Source: Bombardia bombarda
Taxonomy: Eukaryota; Ascomycota; Sordariomycetes; Sordariales; Lasiosphaeriaceae
NCBI GenBank assembly: GCA_030512295.1
Contig: JAULSR010000009.1
Coordinates: forward strand, 930,001 to 994,000
Direction of reading: 5' to 3'
DNA length: 64,000 nt
Both the position numbers and the translations under genes were made by a program. This document shows positions 1 to 11,894 of this stretch, one piece after another. The stretch's first letter is position 1. Every line of letters begins with the position of its first letter. Under the pieces are notes generated by a model. The model was not told where the DNA came from. It ran no database searches and was given only the letters and a program-made list of their open reading frames with translations.

Positions 1-450
1 CTTTGTGGATGCAGTTCCTCGTGAATTCGAAAACTTTGGACGTCGGGCCTCATATATATCCCCCCTTGTGGCCTTATCATGGCTATATATCCAATTTGCC
101 AGCCCATCCTCCCAGAAAATGCCTCCGATAAGGCAGTGGAATAAACCCTCACGACGTCCCCGCACTCTATATTGTGGACGATCATCACGTATCCAATCCA
201 ACGGGAACCCGATCAGCCTGGGCCGAGTCGCCGTTTTAGGCTAGAACGTCGAGATCAACCAGGATAAAATGATACTTGGTAGATCAATTTGGCGGGCTCC
301 GGTTGTGTAGTTGCATAAACGACAAGCGTTAGCCAATTTCCTCCTGTTGTCGGCGAGCTTCCTTTGTATGAATATTTGCAAAGTAAAAATGTTGGGAAAT
401 GTTTGTATGACCGGACGTGGTTGTGACTTGTGAGGGAAGGTACCTCAGGC
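1..450. other. Left edge, no gene recognised
   Basis: Short open frames only, with no recognisable protein. It lies downstream of the NACHT relic and may contain its 3' flank. Confidence 0.4.
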
Positions 451-1675
451 TCAATTCTGGGACTTTTTTACACGCCGAAACAGTGATCTCAGGCCCCTCT
501 TCTTGTTTGCTGACGTCAAGAGTTCATCGACCCTCATAAAATATTTCCGTACTTCGGGGTCTTTCTCGTATGCTTTCCTTTCTGAGACCTCCTGCCTAAT
601 AGACCTGCGGTAGGACGTGAGCTCTTCTCCGTTGGCGCCATGCTTCAAGAGGAGTTCCACTGTAAGCAAGGCCTTACGAGGGTCAAAGACGAAGACCAAT
701 GAACGACGCTCAAAAGTCGCGAGTAGGAAATATTTGCGCTTCTTGAAGCAGCAAAATACTCGGCAAACATCTTACTAACTTCGGTATCGTAGAGGTCAAG
801 GATCTCCGTCAGCATCGTAGCAAACTCTGGCGTGTCCCGGACCTGCGATGCGTATAAGGTCCGGTGGACAACAATACATAGTGAATGCCGGTGCATACCA
901 TAGTAGTTGGTTTTATCGGCTGCCCTGAGAGTCTCGCCTTTGAGGAGTAAGAGATACGGATCAAATGATTCCGAGTTTTTGATGGTGGACGAGATCTGTT
1001 TCCAGACTTCAGGCTGAGCGAGCCAGTCTCTGGCGGTTCGATGAAGGACGTCAACTGTGCCCTGCGGGGAAACCTCAAGAATCCCTCGAGTGCGACTGTC
1101 AACTCTTCGCTTCATAAGATTCAGTATTCCCAACTTCGTTTGTGGGGAGATGTCTCCGACTCTCAAGTTTAACGGTTGTTTGTCGTCGGCTAGCCATAGC
1201 GTGAGAGAATCGAGCCGTGTTTTCGCAGCCCTGAATATAGCGAGAAGCTCGGAAGATGCAGAGATATTTCGACTGCTGATGTCACTCGGTAAGCGGTCTA
1301 TGATGGCCTGTAGGTCGAATAACCCATCGCCGTCTATCAGGGCTTCCATAAGAGACCGTACCACAAGCGACACCCACAAAAAGACGCAGCTGGGCTTCTT
1401 CACTGTGTTCTCGACAACTGGACGAATTCCAACACCTCCGACGGCGGCACCTTGAATTCATCCAGGCCATCGATAAAGACCGCAAGTTTCACCGACTTGC
1501 CGCAAAGGGCAAGGAGAAGTTTGAATGACTCTTCGATCTCCCAACGCCTAGGAGTGACGATGGGAACTTTGTGGTCGGCCTCTAACCATTGAGGAAAGCT
1601 TGGCCACTGAAGATGCTCATCAATGGCTCCATGACGTCCAGGTTCTGTGTGGAGTCTGCGTGTCAATGCGGCCAA
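451..1675 (-). pseudogene. NACHT/STAND (NLR-like) protein relic
   Basis: Three overlapping reading frames on the minus strand (1675-1400, 1403-645, 699-451) together read like the middle and end of a fungal NACHT NTPase. Frame 1 has the Walker B region VFIDGLDEF. Frame 2 has the typical VFLWVSLVVRSL and DVLHRTARDWL stretches. Frame 3 resembles the C-terminal LLKHGA segment. The Walker A half is absent, and the roughly 60-80 residues normally between the Walker B and the VFLWV block are missing, so this is deletion plus frameshift, not introns. In the family such proteins act in non-self recognition and cell death. Here nothing functional can be made. The family call is good from motif order; no N-terminal effector domain is visible. 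Confidence 0.75.
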
Positions 1676-2888
1676 GGGCGCCTATTCTGTGCCTATTCTG
1701 GTCCAATATATATGCAGATGGAGATGTTCCGGTGATTCCACGCAGATAAGAAAAGAGGGGAAACGAAGAGGAAAAGAAATGCAAGCAACTGATATTGACC
1801 TCATCAAGGTAGGTAGAATAGTGTCTGCTCTGCTATACATGTAGGATTCTACGTTGATAGTATATGCTTACATCTCGACTACATCCTCCGATGAGCGGTT
1901 GCTGTAGTATCTGCCTACCTAGGTACCATCTACGGCCCAGGGGGCCTACTCTGCCAAAGCCCTAAGTAGGTACCTATGTACAAAGCGCCCCTCCTTTGGG
2001 TCGATGGTTGCACCTGCCTTCAGGACCTACCTGGACTGGAATAAGCTGTAGTGTACTTACCTAGGTACGTAGTCTGGTGCTTAATCGCAGTCCAACTGCC
2101 CTGCCGTCATGATATCAAAAAATACCGAGGTACCTAACCACCTGGAAGACATTCAGAGCTATCCCTCAACAGTGTGTCGAAATATCAAGATCGCCAGCAT
2201 AATACCTCTACTTATTCGTAGTAAGTTTGTACTTTAGATATACTTAGCTTGCACTGGTCGGAGTATTTTATTTACTAGCTTCCGGCCAATGCCGCGACAA
2301 ATTTATTCCTCTCAACAATACCTGGTACAGTACAAGTCAAAAGTCTGGCCCTCTCTCTAATTCTGCCACCTACCTAATTATACCTGAGTTTGACCTTTAT
2401 TAAATAGAATGGTTATATCTAGAATAGTTGGAGGTGGGATAGTTGTCAATGATATAGTTATAAATGGGGCAGTTGTAAATAGGATAGATATAAGTGGGAT
2501 AGTTATAGGTGGTGTAGCTGTAGATGGGGCCAGACTTATTGACTGGCACTGTAGCTTCTTCGACCGGCAATCGTGCATACAATCATACGTGCAGGATGCA
2601 TGAACCTGGAAAGAATATGGGCAATAGGCAAGTACTTATCCAGTGGCGGGAATTCTTGCCGACAGCCATATGCCACAAGGTATCTATCTAGCCTTCTATA
2701 TCGATGTTAAAAGACTACAAACGCAAAATATGATGCATGTAAATGCCACAACACCATCTAGCCATGCGGCCAGCCTCTATTACAACAAGCCGCCGACACA
2801 AGCCACATCGACACCCAAATGTGCCAACTCCATCCCCCAATGGGGGTCTTACATACCACCACACGGAACAAACCAACCTTCACCATCT
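1676..2888. other. Intergenic, relic-rich spacer
   Basis: No gene seen. It contains several copies of the palindrome-like word TACCTAGGTA (about 1915-2150), common in Sordariomycete intergenic DNA, and an AT-rich stretch with the short tandem repeat listed separately. Confidence 0.4.
2405..2530 (+). repeat. Imperfect 15-bp tandem repeat
   Basis: About eight degenerate copies of a 15-bp unit of the form ATAGTTnnnGGTGGG/ATAGATATAAGTGGG. Because 15 is a multiple of three it stays open in several frames, and the ORFs over it are artefacts of the repeat. Confidence 0.6.
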
Positions 2889-4065
2889 TCAAAACCCGGG
2901 TATCTTCCCATAAAGCCCATCATAAATCCTCCCCACCCACCCCAGCGTCTCCCCGCCCCTCGCGACAACCCCCAGCCCGCCCGCGGCCCACACCGCCGCC
3001 GCCGCCACCGCGACCGCATTAACCCCCATCAACATCCTCCGCCGCTGCCTCCTCTCCCTCCTGTCCACCGCCGCGTTCCCCGTATGCCTCTCGAGCCTCC
3101 ACCCCGCGTGCTGCGCGACCCCAAACCACTTGGCCCACCCCCACACCATATGCCCGCACCCCAGCCCCAGCAACGCGCCATACGACACCCACGACACCAG
3201 CGCACGGCGCGCGAACCCGTGCGCCACGTACGCCAGCCCGATGTTCGCGCTATCCCCCTCCACAGCCAGCGGCAGCGCACGATTGACAAGAATGTGCAGC
3301 CCCAAAACGACCGCGGAGCCGTACCCCGAGAGCGCGATGCAGCTCAGCGGCGGCCAGCCGTCGCGGAGGGTCCGTGTTCCTCTGTCTACGTCGCGGCCGT
3401 AGTAGCGGCGGATGTTCTGGGCGCGCCGGACGAGGCGCAGGGCGATGCCGGCGCCGACGTGGGCGGCGATGGGCAGGGCGACGAGGAGGGGCTCGGACAG
3501 CGGGGTCTGGTAGATCTCGCGCGCGAGGAGGAGGTACGACTCGGAGGCGGGCACGGAGCGCGCGACGAGCGGGATGATGGAGGTGGTGGCGAGGTGGAGG
3601 GTGGCGAAGAGGGAGAAGGTGTAGGAGGAGTAGCGCTGGACGCGGGTTACTGTTGGAGGATAGAGGGTTAGTGTGTTGTTGTAAAGAGAGAAGGGGGGCG
3701 GTGAGCGGGGCAGGAGGAGTAGGTCTTCTCGTACGGTAGTAGATGGCGCCATGGCCGGTGCCGCTTAACCCCAGGCCCGCGTGTGTCGACGCCGAGGTGG
3801 TGCGCGACAAGGGGAAGGCTGTAAAGTCCTGGTCTGAGGATGGCTGGTGTATGTGGTGGTGGGGATGGGAATGGGAATGGGAATGGGAATGGGAATGGGC
3901 GGCCTCGGGTAGCAGTGGGAGGTCCTTTTCTGGGTCGGGGCAGTGGGTGGAAGTGTGTGTCTGTGTTCTGGAGATGGGCGGCGACTCGATTGGTAGCGGG
4001 TCGAGCTGGAGCAGAGACGCCAGTGTGTCCTGCGACGCCTTTGCATGCAGCGCTTGTGAATCCAT
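2889..4065 (-). CDS. MCP1: MCP1-domain mitochondrial membrane protein
   Basis: Two exons, 4065-3735 and 3649-2889, with an 85-nt intron (GTACGA...AACAG). Joining them gives the family-typical junction GAIYY-LTRVQRYSSY and a 363-residue protein, total length divisible by three. The first ~110 residues are low-complexity and include a Ser-His repeat. The rest is the MCP1 transmembrane domain: PLVARSVPASE, then LSEPLLVALPIAAHVGAGIALR, and several hydrophobic helices with conserved His. Yeast Mcp1 is a mitochondrial outer membrane protein that suppresses ERMES loss and has been linked to lipid and haem homeostasis. The start at 4065 is the first in-frame ATG. It is divergent from the zinc finger gene at 4498, sharing about 430 bp of upstream DNA. 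Family call firm, exact role inferred from yeast. Confidence 0.8.
3861..3899 (-). repeat. GGGAAT hexanucleotide repeat in MCP1-like exon 1
   Basis: Five to six copies of GGGAAT (plus strand) lie inside exon 1 and encode an alternating Ser-His run followed by a His-rich tail. As a coding hexamer its copy number can vary without changing the frame. Confidence 0.75.
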
Positions 4066-4497
4066 GGTTTGATGGCTTCAGGCTGCGTGTGGACTGCGAT
4101 AAGTTCAGTCCCGAGTTCTTTCGTCCCCCGACTTTTTTGTCGCAAGAGCGCGAGGCAGGTGCTACTAATAAAGCTCCCACGGCGCCCTACCAATCGAACA
4201 GCCGCGGCCGTGCCCTGGCTTTGTTGAGTGGGGAGGGAGTCCCAACCCCACTCCCTGCAGGCGTTGGCTTGCGCTACACTACACAGTAGTGTCGCGGCGG
4301 GTGCTAGAATAGCGTTCACTTTACCCCACACCGCACCTACACAGTAGACATCTGCAACGGCCGCTTCGCAAGACCGCGACAGCAGCATTATCTCCAAGCT
4401 TCATCATCAACCATAGCTCTGACCCTTGTTGATTTCTCTCCATCTCAAGATAAAAACATCGCACGCCGCGAGATGACCAAGACCTAACCCTAACAAA

Positions 4498-5098
4498 ATG
4501 CCACCTGTAAATCTCCCTCCTCCACACTCCACGATTGCTCCCTACTGACTCCTCCCACCTCCAGCGCCACCATACCCTCCCGCCCGCGCAAACATCCTCC
4601 GCCCGCGAGGCCCTCCAGTCCTTCTACTGCCAGCTGTGCCAAAAGGGATACAGCCGCATGAACGACTACGAGGCCCACCTGTCCAGCTACGACCACAGCC
4701 ACAAGCAGCGCCTCAAGGACATGAAGGCCATGGTCCGCGACCCCAACGCCGCCGCCCGCGCCCGCAGGGAGGAGCAGAAAGCCGAGGGCGTCATCAGCAT
4801 CAAGCTCGGCGATGCGGCTTCATCTTCCGCCGCTGGTGGCAGTGGTGGTGCTGCTGGAGGTGGGTTCAAGAAGGGCGGGTTTAAAAAGTCTGGCTTCAAG
4901 GCCGCGTTTGTGCCTGTGGGTGATGTGCCCGTGGCGGCAACGGCGGGGGCAGGGGCAGCGCTGCCAGTTGAAAAGGAAGAACGTGCGACGACTGGCGCTG
5001 CAAAGGCCAGGCTTGCGGCGCCAAGGAGCGAGCTTGTCGAGAGCGATACCGAGGAGGAGGGATACGAAGTCTACAATCCGAGGAGGCCTACGGATTAG
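4498..5098 (+). CDS. Small C2H2 zinc finger protein
   Basis: Exon 1 is only 9 nt (4498-4506, Met-Pro-Pro), followed by a 58-nt intron and exon 2 at 4565-5098, giving 180 residues. A single C2H2 finger lies near residues 20-45: FYCQLC, then 12 residues, then H-x5-H in HLSSYDHSHKQR. This form, C-x2-C-x12-H-x5-H followed by KQRLKDM, is that of jaz/GPATCH8-like fingers that bind RNA or other nucleic acid. A Gly/Lys-rich stretch (GGGFKKGGFKKSGFK) and an acidic end (ESDTEEEGYEVYNP) follow. Without the tiny first exon the only in-frame ATG would fall inside what is treated here as intron, so the 9-nt exon is preferred. Function in this fungus unknown. Confidence 0.75.
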
Positions 5099-5460
5099 GT
5101 CCAAGTGCCTATATCTGGGCTAGGCACTGTCCTCTGTCGACCGATAACGAGTCAAGCCTTGCTTCTACATATCTGCTTTTCTGTTGAAGGTTTGGACTGC
5201 CTTTGATTGGTTGTATTAATTATCAGGGCCAGCAAGCAGCACGGCGCTGCACCCCCTGGCATTGCTTCTGCCAACCTACCATATTCAACCAAACCGACCG
5301 AACCAAGACCAGCAACCAATATATACAGCAAAACGCCCATAACGCCCCCTCACATCAGCAACCCACCGCCCCCCTATGGCCCACCAGAAGACCACACCCT
5401 CGGCCCAAACTCCGACAAATCCTCTTCCACCAGCCCCAAGATATGTCTGTTCCCCGAGAA

Positions 5461-8128
5461 CTAATTGCTCAACTGGGAAGTCGCAAGATTTGCGTCCATA
5501 CCACCACCCATCATGTCATTACCTCCCGGATTCATAAACCCGCCATCCCCCGCATTGGCCGCCCCCGCCAGCCCATCATTGGTCTGGGTCATGAACCCCA
5601 GCTGGCTCAGGTACATGTCAAAGTCGTGTCCGGCGAGCGACATCTCCTGGTCTGGCTGCTGCAGGGCCGCCTGCGCCTTGGCCTCGACGTATATCTGGGC
5701 CACGTTGCAGAGGACCTGGCAGACGCGGTGCAGCTTGTCGATGGCCTCCGAGTGGGAGCAGTTGGGCGCCACGGATGCGACAAAGTCGGCCATGCGCCGG
5801 AGGTCGTCGGCGTCTGATGTCTCGATGACGTGGCAGAAGAGGACGATGTAGGGGATGAAGGGTGCGTATAGGATTGTCCTGTCAGTCACTTGGTCAGTTG
5901 CTGCACATCGGGACCAGAGGAGGACAGAAATAGGTATAAACTGTGGCTGTCGTCTTACCAGTGGAGATACGCCACCTGCACAAATAAGTTCGCCTCTGTC
6001 AGCTTCATGCATTCGTGATGTGCCGCGGTTGCGCGCCGCGCCGCCTCCAGACACTCTGGGTTGAAGCTGCTGGGCAGGCCCGGGGTCGCGGGGATGGCGC
6101 GGTAGATGAGCGTCATGGACGACCAGTGCGAGACCTCGTCAGACAGCAGCACAAGCTTGATGCTATACACGCCCATGGGGCCGGGCTCCTTGAAGCCGCT
6201 GCCCGGGGCGCGTGCCTGCCTGCCCAGCTCCTCGCTGTCCTTGGCCAGCTTCTTGAGCGAGACGATAAGGTGGCGCGCGCTCTCGAGACGCCGCTCCGGC
6301 GGCTGCGCCAGCGCCGCGGGCGAGTACAGCTGCTCGTAGACCTTGCCCATGAGCTCGGCGTGCACGATCCACAGGTTCAGCACCACCTTCCACGGGTCCG
6401 AGCCGTTGACCAGCTGCCCGATGGACTTGGGCATGGAGATGTCGTAGTCCTGGATCGCCGACGAGCGTCCGAAACGCAGCGACAGGCCCTTGTCGAGCAT
6501 GTAGGCCGCCCAGAACAGGGCTGATCTCGCTTCGTAGGGGTTGGCCTCGTCTGGGTTCGGTATCGGGAGCCGGTGGTAGCCGAGAGCCTGGCACATGAGC
6601 GCGGCCGATGTGTTGAGCTGGTAGGCCAGGGTGAACTTGGAGATCTCGACTGCGTAGGAGGCTCCCAGCAGCAACGCCTGGATGTTCTCCATGCGAGCGG
6701 GGAGCAACATGGGCAGGCTGGCCAGCGCTGTCTCGAGGTTGTCACGGCATAGGTGGTGGTGTCTGAGAAGCCCGGCCTCTGCAGCTCCTTCCAGTGGAAT
6801 TGACTTCTCCCCGAACAGGTAGCATAGCCCGGCGTTGACGATAATAAAGGTGGCGACGCTGTACTCCTCGGCGGGAAAGTAAACCTTGCGGCAGTACTCG
6901 GCGAACTCGTCGACGGCAATGAAGGCGCACATTAACGAGAATGTGAGGGGCGGGTTTTCTATCCGGCGCATGATATCAGCCAAACCCCTGAATGCTTACC
7001 AGTTGACCACACCGAGTGTAGTGGGAACAGGGGTCGAATCTGTCCAAACCTTTCATCTCGCGCAACATCTCAATCACAAGGGACATCGGCGGCATGGGGA
7101 GCTCCCGGACACCACTTCTAGGCAGGGGCTTGGCATGTGCAAACCGGGCTTCGTGTGTGGTCTTGTGGTGGCGCATGCGAGCAATCTGTTTGAGAGACGA
7201 CAGTGCCGATTGCATATTGGGGTTAAGATCACGGAAATGTGTCTGGGTGACGGCGTTCTCAAGGAACTCGCTGGCCAGGGCGGTCTGTGCCGCCATGGAC
7301 GAGTTGCCCTCAAAGGCTGTGTCTAAGTCATCTTCATCGTCGCCGCCATAGAGGGTGTCGGTGCCATCGCCGACGGTGGACGAGGCGGCCGTGGAGGCCT
7401 GATAGCCGCTGTGGTGATTGGCTTCCTCGGGTGTGGTCCGGTGATGGTTATTGTTGTTTTGAGCTAGCGATGTGGTTAGGTCGCGGAGCATCCGTTCAAT
7501 GCTGGCGAGCCGCGACTCGAAGTGGTCAATCTTCCGTTCACTGCAGACAGGGGCAAGGCACGAGCGTCAGTGACCTCCAGCTACTCTACTACCTAGAGTT
7601 GTTTGGAAACTCAGGGGCATCAGGGGCATCAGGGGCACATCAGGGTCTTGGGGAGCGCTCACTATTGAGATGAGATGAGCACTCGCTGTCTTGGCTCCTT
7701 TGGCTTTTGGGCCACTCCGGTAGAGCTGCATGATCTGTTTGCCGTCCTGCAGTTCGCGCATGGCAAGCCCTTGTCGCAGCGAATCTATCTTGGGGGCATT
7801 TTCCCGTCTGGTTAGCAGCTGCCAGGCGAGATGCTAAGGTCGGGAGTGACTGGTGAAGTACGAGACTTGGCCTATCCTTGGCCGGTGCTCCGTGCAGGCT
7901 ACATAGCAAGCAATCGGGACTATGGAGGGTGGATACTAGTAAGAACCTGCCTTTCGAAGTCGACATTGGTCACACTACGGAACCCGCGGGTTAGCTTTGA
8001 GGCTCGTGTAAAAAGAACGACACACGATAGGTGGTCGTATGGGTAGGGTACGAGTCACAAGACCACAGAAAACTTACAGCTCTTCGAATCCCAACTTCGG
8101 GCGTTTCGGTATTGTCTCTTTCATCCAT
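5461..8128 (-). CDS. Zn2Cys6 fungal-specific transcription factor
   Basis: Six exons: 8128-8078, 7974-7951, 7784-7663, 7540-7050, 6958-5959, 5878-5461. Together 2106 nt, 701 residues, phase-consistent throughout. The zinc cluster reads C-DQ-C-RLRKIR-C-DKGLP-C-AN-C then RTANRS-C, with the first two Cys on a 24-nt exon and the rest on exon 3. The intron between them starts GC (7950) and ends TAG, the only join that gives the correct C-x2-C-x6-C spacing. A short coiled coil (YERKIDHFESRLASIERML) follows. The Fungal_trans middle-homology domain spans roughly residues 235-470 (ENPPLTFSLMCAF onwards, with LSLRFGRSSAIQDYDI). The C-terminus is Gly/Asn/Met-rich. A nuclear regulator; its target is unknown. 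It faces the remains of an ABC transporter, a pairing often seen for drug resistance regulators, but the partner is now broken. Confidence 0.85.
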
Positions 8129-8836
8129 TGCGGAGGTACGGCAAATGATCACAGCCCTGGGTTAAAGTCTCTGTATATCGTGTACAATACGTGAGTAGTT
8201 GCCACGGTCATCAAGGCAAAACAGGAGAGACAGCGTGACATGGGAGTTGTCGCGAGGACCCTATGAACAGCAGCAAGCTTCTCGAAAGCCAAGACGATTG
8301 TCAGTACCTTGCAGGCACCTCAGACCCCAGTCTTCGACCACGGGGTGTGAATCGGCGAGCAGAGGCTTCAATTGGATGACGGGTGCATGTCTGGATGTGG
8401 ATGCGGTCTGTGGGGGCGCCGCACCCCGCGGACGGCCGACGTCTCATAGCGGAGAAGTCATAGCGGAGAAGCGCCAAGACGTTCCAAGCCGCCCAATTCT
8501 TCAGGCTGCCCCGCTAGAACGGGGCTACTGTGTATGCCGCCGACGTCGTTCTGTTAGCCGATCCGTCTGCTGTCGAAACTCCGCGATGCGACGTAACAGC
8601 GTGACTGGCCGTGGAAGCGCGGACTTGTCGTGATAGCGACATGGATATGCCCCTGTTCTGGCTCGAAACCTCAAATCTCAATTGATGCCATGGGGCAGCA
8701 GACGGTCTTGGGCACTTGGCGAGCAGAACTGCATGCACTCGAGAGTCGAGTTGTATAAAGCCGCGCCCTCGCGCTATTCAGTGATAGTCTATATTCGAAG
8801 TCAAGCCATAGATAGTCATCGCCGCCCGCCGCAATC
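8129..8836. other. Former divergent promoter region
   Basis: About 700 bp between the start of the Zn2Cys6 gene and the ABC transporter relic. No gene recognised. It probably contained both promoters while the transporter was intact. Confidence 0.4.
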
Positions 8837-10155
8837 ATGACTGTCGAGTCTTCAAATATAGCGACCGAGCCGGGTGGTTGATGAATGGGGTGGCTCTTGT
8901 GTGCATGATTGGCGCCGGTGTGCTCTTGCCCTTGATGGATTTGGTTTTTGGCAGATTTGTCACCGTCTTCAACAATTTCATCACTGGCGCGGCAGGTGCG
9001 GACGAGTTTCGCTCTGGCATCAACGAATACACGTTTGTTCCTTCCTCTTGAGTTGTTCAACCTTTTCCCCACCCGATCAGAGACTGACTCTCACCGGCCC
9101 TCATTTAGACTCTATTTCGTCTACCTCTTTGTCGCAAAGTTCGTTTTCACCTATGGCTGGGCTGTGAGTTTGCCTTGGTCTAGAGATGCTGCTGTGCCTG
9201 TTCGTCTGCTCCTCCCCTGCTGACACGGTGAACCCTCAAAAAGACGCTCCTTTCGACCAACGCCATCAGAACGACGCGTTCGCTTCGGATTGACTTCATC
9301 AGACAGACCCTGCGCCAAGAGATCGCCTTCTTCGACTCGTCCGAGGCCGGCTCCATCTCGGGCCATGTCACCACCAACGCGAACCTCGTCAACCAGGGCA
9401 TCTCGGAAAAGCTGGGCCTGGCCATCACGGCAATGGTCACCTTTTTTGCCGCCTTCGTCGTCGCCTTCTCTGTCCAATGGAAGCTGACTCTCATCACTAT
9501 CTGCATTGTCCCCGCCATCGTCCTTTCTACAAGCGTCTGCATGGCTATCGATGCCGGCCAAGAGAAGGAGATTATGGGCATTTATTCGAGAGCTGGACGC
9601 TTGGCTGAGGAGGTCTTCTCCAGTGTCAGGAATGTCTATGTTTTTTGGGCATACCCCAAGCTCTCCCGCAAGTACGGCGCCCTTCTTGAAGAGGCCGCTG
9701 TCGTTGGCGCAAGAAAGAGTCCCAACTACGCCGTCCTGTTCTCCGTCGAGTTCTTTTGCATTTACTCGGGCTATGGGCTGGCCTTCTGGCAGGGAATCAG
9801 GATGTATCACAGTGGTGAGATAACTGAGCCAGGCCGCATTGTCACGTAGGTCTACACAAACCCAGACCTGTCAATGAGGGAAGGAAACGCGCTGACCTCA
9901 CATCTCAGTGTCATTTTTGCTGTTCTTCTGGGCGCCCAAGCCCTTACCCAGATTGCCCCTCAGACTGTCGTCATCTCTAAGGCTGCTGCCGCTGCACATC
10001 AGCTCTTCCAAACCATCGACCGTGTCTCCAATATCGACTCGCTCTCCGACGATGGTGTGAAGCCCGAAGAATGCCACGGAGATCTTGAATTTCGTGATGT
10101 CGTCTTTGCATATCCATCAAGACCAGATACCAAGGTCTTGAAGGGTCTCACTCGT
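8837..10155 (+). pseudogene. ABC-B multidrug transporter, 5' part
   Basis: Pieces join into TMD1 of a full-size fungal MDR/P-glycoprotein: VALVCMIGAGVLLPLMDLVFGRFVT (8881 on), YFVYLFVAKFVFTYGWA (from 9109), then TLLSTNAIRTTRSLRIDFIRQTLRQEIAFFDS (from about 9241), and VIFAVLLGAQALTQIAPQ to FAYPSRPDTKVLKGL. Likely introns 9033-9108, 9164-9240 and 9846-9908 are still recognisable. The short frame from ATG 8837 stops after 14 codons, so the N-terminal tail is already lost. Similarity ends just before the Walker A motif of NBD1, at about 10155, where unrelated DNA begins. NBD2 remnants of the same sort of transporter occur at 14090-14419. Family call firm; non-functional. Confidence 0.85.
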
Positions 10156-11160
10156 CCCGTCACGTGCATCTCACCTGGGGCATGCCTGCTAGATTCAAGC
10201 TCAACCCTTCCCATTCCTGCTCGTCAACGATGATAGTGGAGTGGCCTCAAATGGCGGATCATATGAATCCCTCTCAGCCCCGTCTGGCCGGCCAGAGGAA
10301 CAGTCAACCGGCTGGAAGTCTTTGATTGTCGACAAATGAAGGACGCGAACGTCAATCGCCATGGTCTTCTCACCGCAAGCAGGAACGGGATACCTCTGGC
10401 TAGGAGTGGCAGGCAGATATCCTGAACTCCCAGGAATCACACCAGTCTCGGAGTTCATCGCTGGGCACTCAGGGGCTGAGGAAAGACGCATGATACCCTT
10501 CGCCGTACGCCACCAGTCATGGTGGACCAGAAAGATACACGCGGCAGGGCCGGACCAAACCCCAGGGCAGGCGGCATCCTTGGTGCCGCGGGTCCAACAC
10601 AGCCTCCAGGGCTACCTTGGCTAGACGCGTGGGCACCTGAGGTCAGGCGGACAAGAACAGCGGCCTGGCGAGATTAGGGGCGGGCAAGCCAGGAATCCGC
10701 CCATCGTGGCCAGGTTGCGGGGCTTACCAGATGAGGGAATTCTATGGGCAAGCCGGGTGGCTATGAAGATTCCCTGAGCACTTCACGGCAAGGGCATAAA
10801 TCTATTCAGCTGATACGACGCCGGCGCTTGGAGTCGGACCAACACCAAGAAGCCATCTTGGCAGGGCAGGGGATGATGGCTAACTGCTTGCTCTCTCTCT
10901 TCCCGTTGCTGGCAAGCTGGAATTCGGCCATACTCTGGCAGTCTCTCATTGAAGCTGGAACTCAATTCCTCTGTGCTCTCTTTGGCTTGGTGTTCTGGCC
11001 ACAAAGGTTTTCCGGTCCATGTGAGTGAATCATTAATGTTGGTTGGCTTATCGGATTGGGGATTTTCCGTGCCGTCAAACTGTGGAATTGTGGCTGACTA
11101 AGAATTCGGAATGAAAGTTTTCCCGGAGGTGGCTCAGCTAGGTGGCTGATCCCATCCGCT
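10156..11160. other. Unidentified block inside the ABC relic
   Basis: About 1 kb of moderately GC-rich DNA with no convincing coding frame on either strand. It starts exactly where transporter similarity stops and runs up to the FunK1-like fragment. It may be the remnant of a transposon or of DNA brought in with the insertion. Confidence 0.4.
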
Positions 11161-11774
11161 ATGGCAGACCAACTGCGGTCAAAGATCATCAAGGATAACC
11201 CTATTGGGAAGGGCCTTGATGCCTTCCGCGCTTTGTTTAGTTCGATCTGCGAGGGCGCGAACATCTCCGGCACTCTAGATGCGCTGGAGCAGCTTGGCCA
11301 AGAAGGTAAGAAGGACGGCACAGCTTGGTTCTGTTGTGCTTCTCTGACCATCGTGTAGATCTCCAAAACCTCGTCCTTTTCCTTCTCTCGACATTACAGA
11401 TCCTTCCGGCTGCTCGCCTACTCCGTTCCAACAGTGGAAGAGCTCTCTTCAGCGAACTATCGAGGCTTAATACAGCGATTGCTTCCGACGACTTCGACCT
11501 CGACCGCATCAAACCTCTCCTGAAGTCAGCCATCACCGGCGATCCCGACGACGTCTGGGGCCAAGTCTACAAGGCCGTCGCCGAATCCACCCCGCCTCCC
11601 CGGGCGATCGCCTCTTCCGTCCAACAAACCCCATGGCTGCACAACACGAGCGGCTTCGCGAACTCCTCCGAGTACCCCAAGGATGTGGACAGAGTCCTCA
11701 GGGATGAACTCGGCGCTATGTACGAATCACTATTGATTTATTCCGTATTTATTGATGATCTGGCTAAAAACTAA
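11161..11774 (+). pseudogene. FunK1-like kinase, N-terminal fragment
   Basis: Exon 1 (11161-11305) and exon 2 (from 11359) join across a 53-nt intron to give LEQLGQE-DLQNLVLFLLSTLQ. The sequence then has the block FDLDRIKPLLKSAI and STPPPRAIASSVQQTPWLHNTSGFANSSEY, which I recognise as the N-terminal region of fungal FunK1-type kinases. Similarity ends at about 11720 (DELGAMY), and the frame stops at 11774 after unrelated residues. The kinase domain itself is missing, and a solo LTR lies 120 bp downstream. In intact genes this region precedes a protein-kinase-like fold of unknown substrate. Confidence 0.7.
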
Positions 11775-11894
11775 AATTTTCTCCTTGCGCCACAAGAAAC
11801 TCTCCTTTTGGGTGTCTCCTCCTAATGACTAATGACCCTAATCCTGGTGCATCTCCTTAGGTATGTCTTTCAGGTCGTATAATCCTTTGCACAT

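Noticed and set aside
2643..3671. 342-residue plus-strand ORF
   Set aside because: Shadow of the MCP1-like gene on the other strand.
6976..7049. Extension of the regulator exon 4 to the stop at 6976
   Set aside because: Would leave no usable intron to the next frame; the GTTTGG donor at 7049 with acceptor at 6959 gives the family-like LREMK-ENPPLTF.
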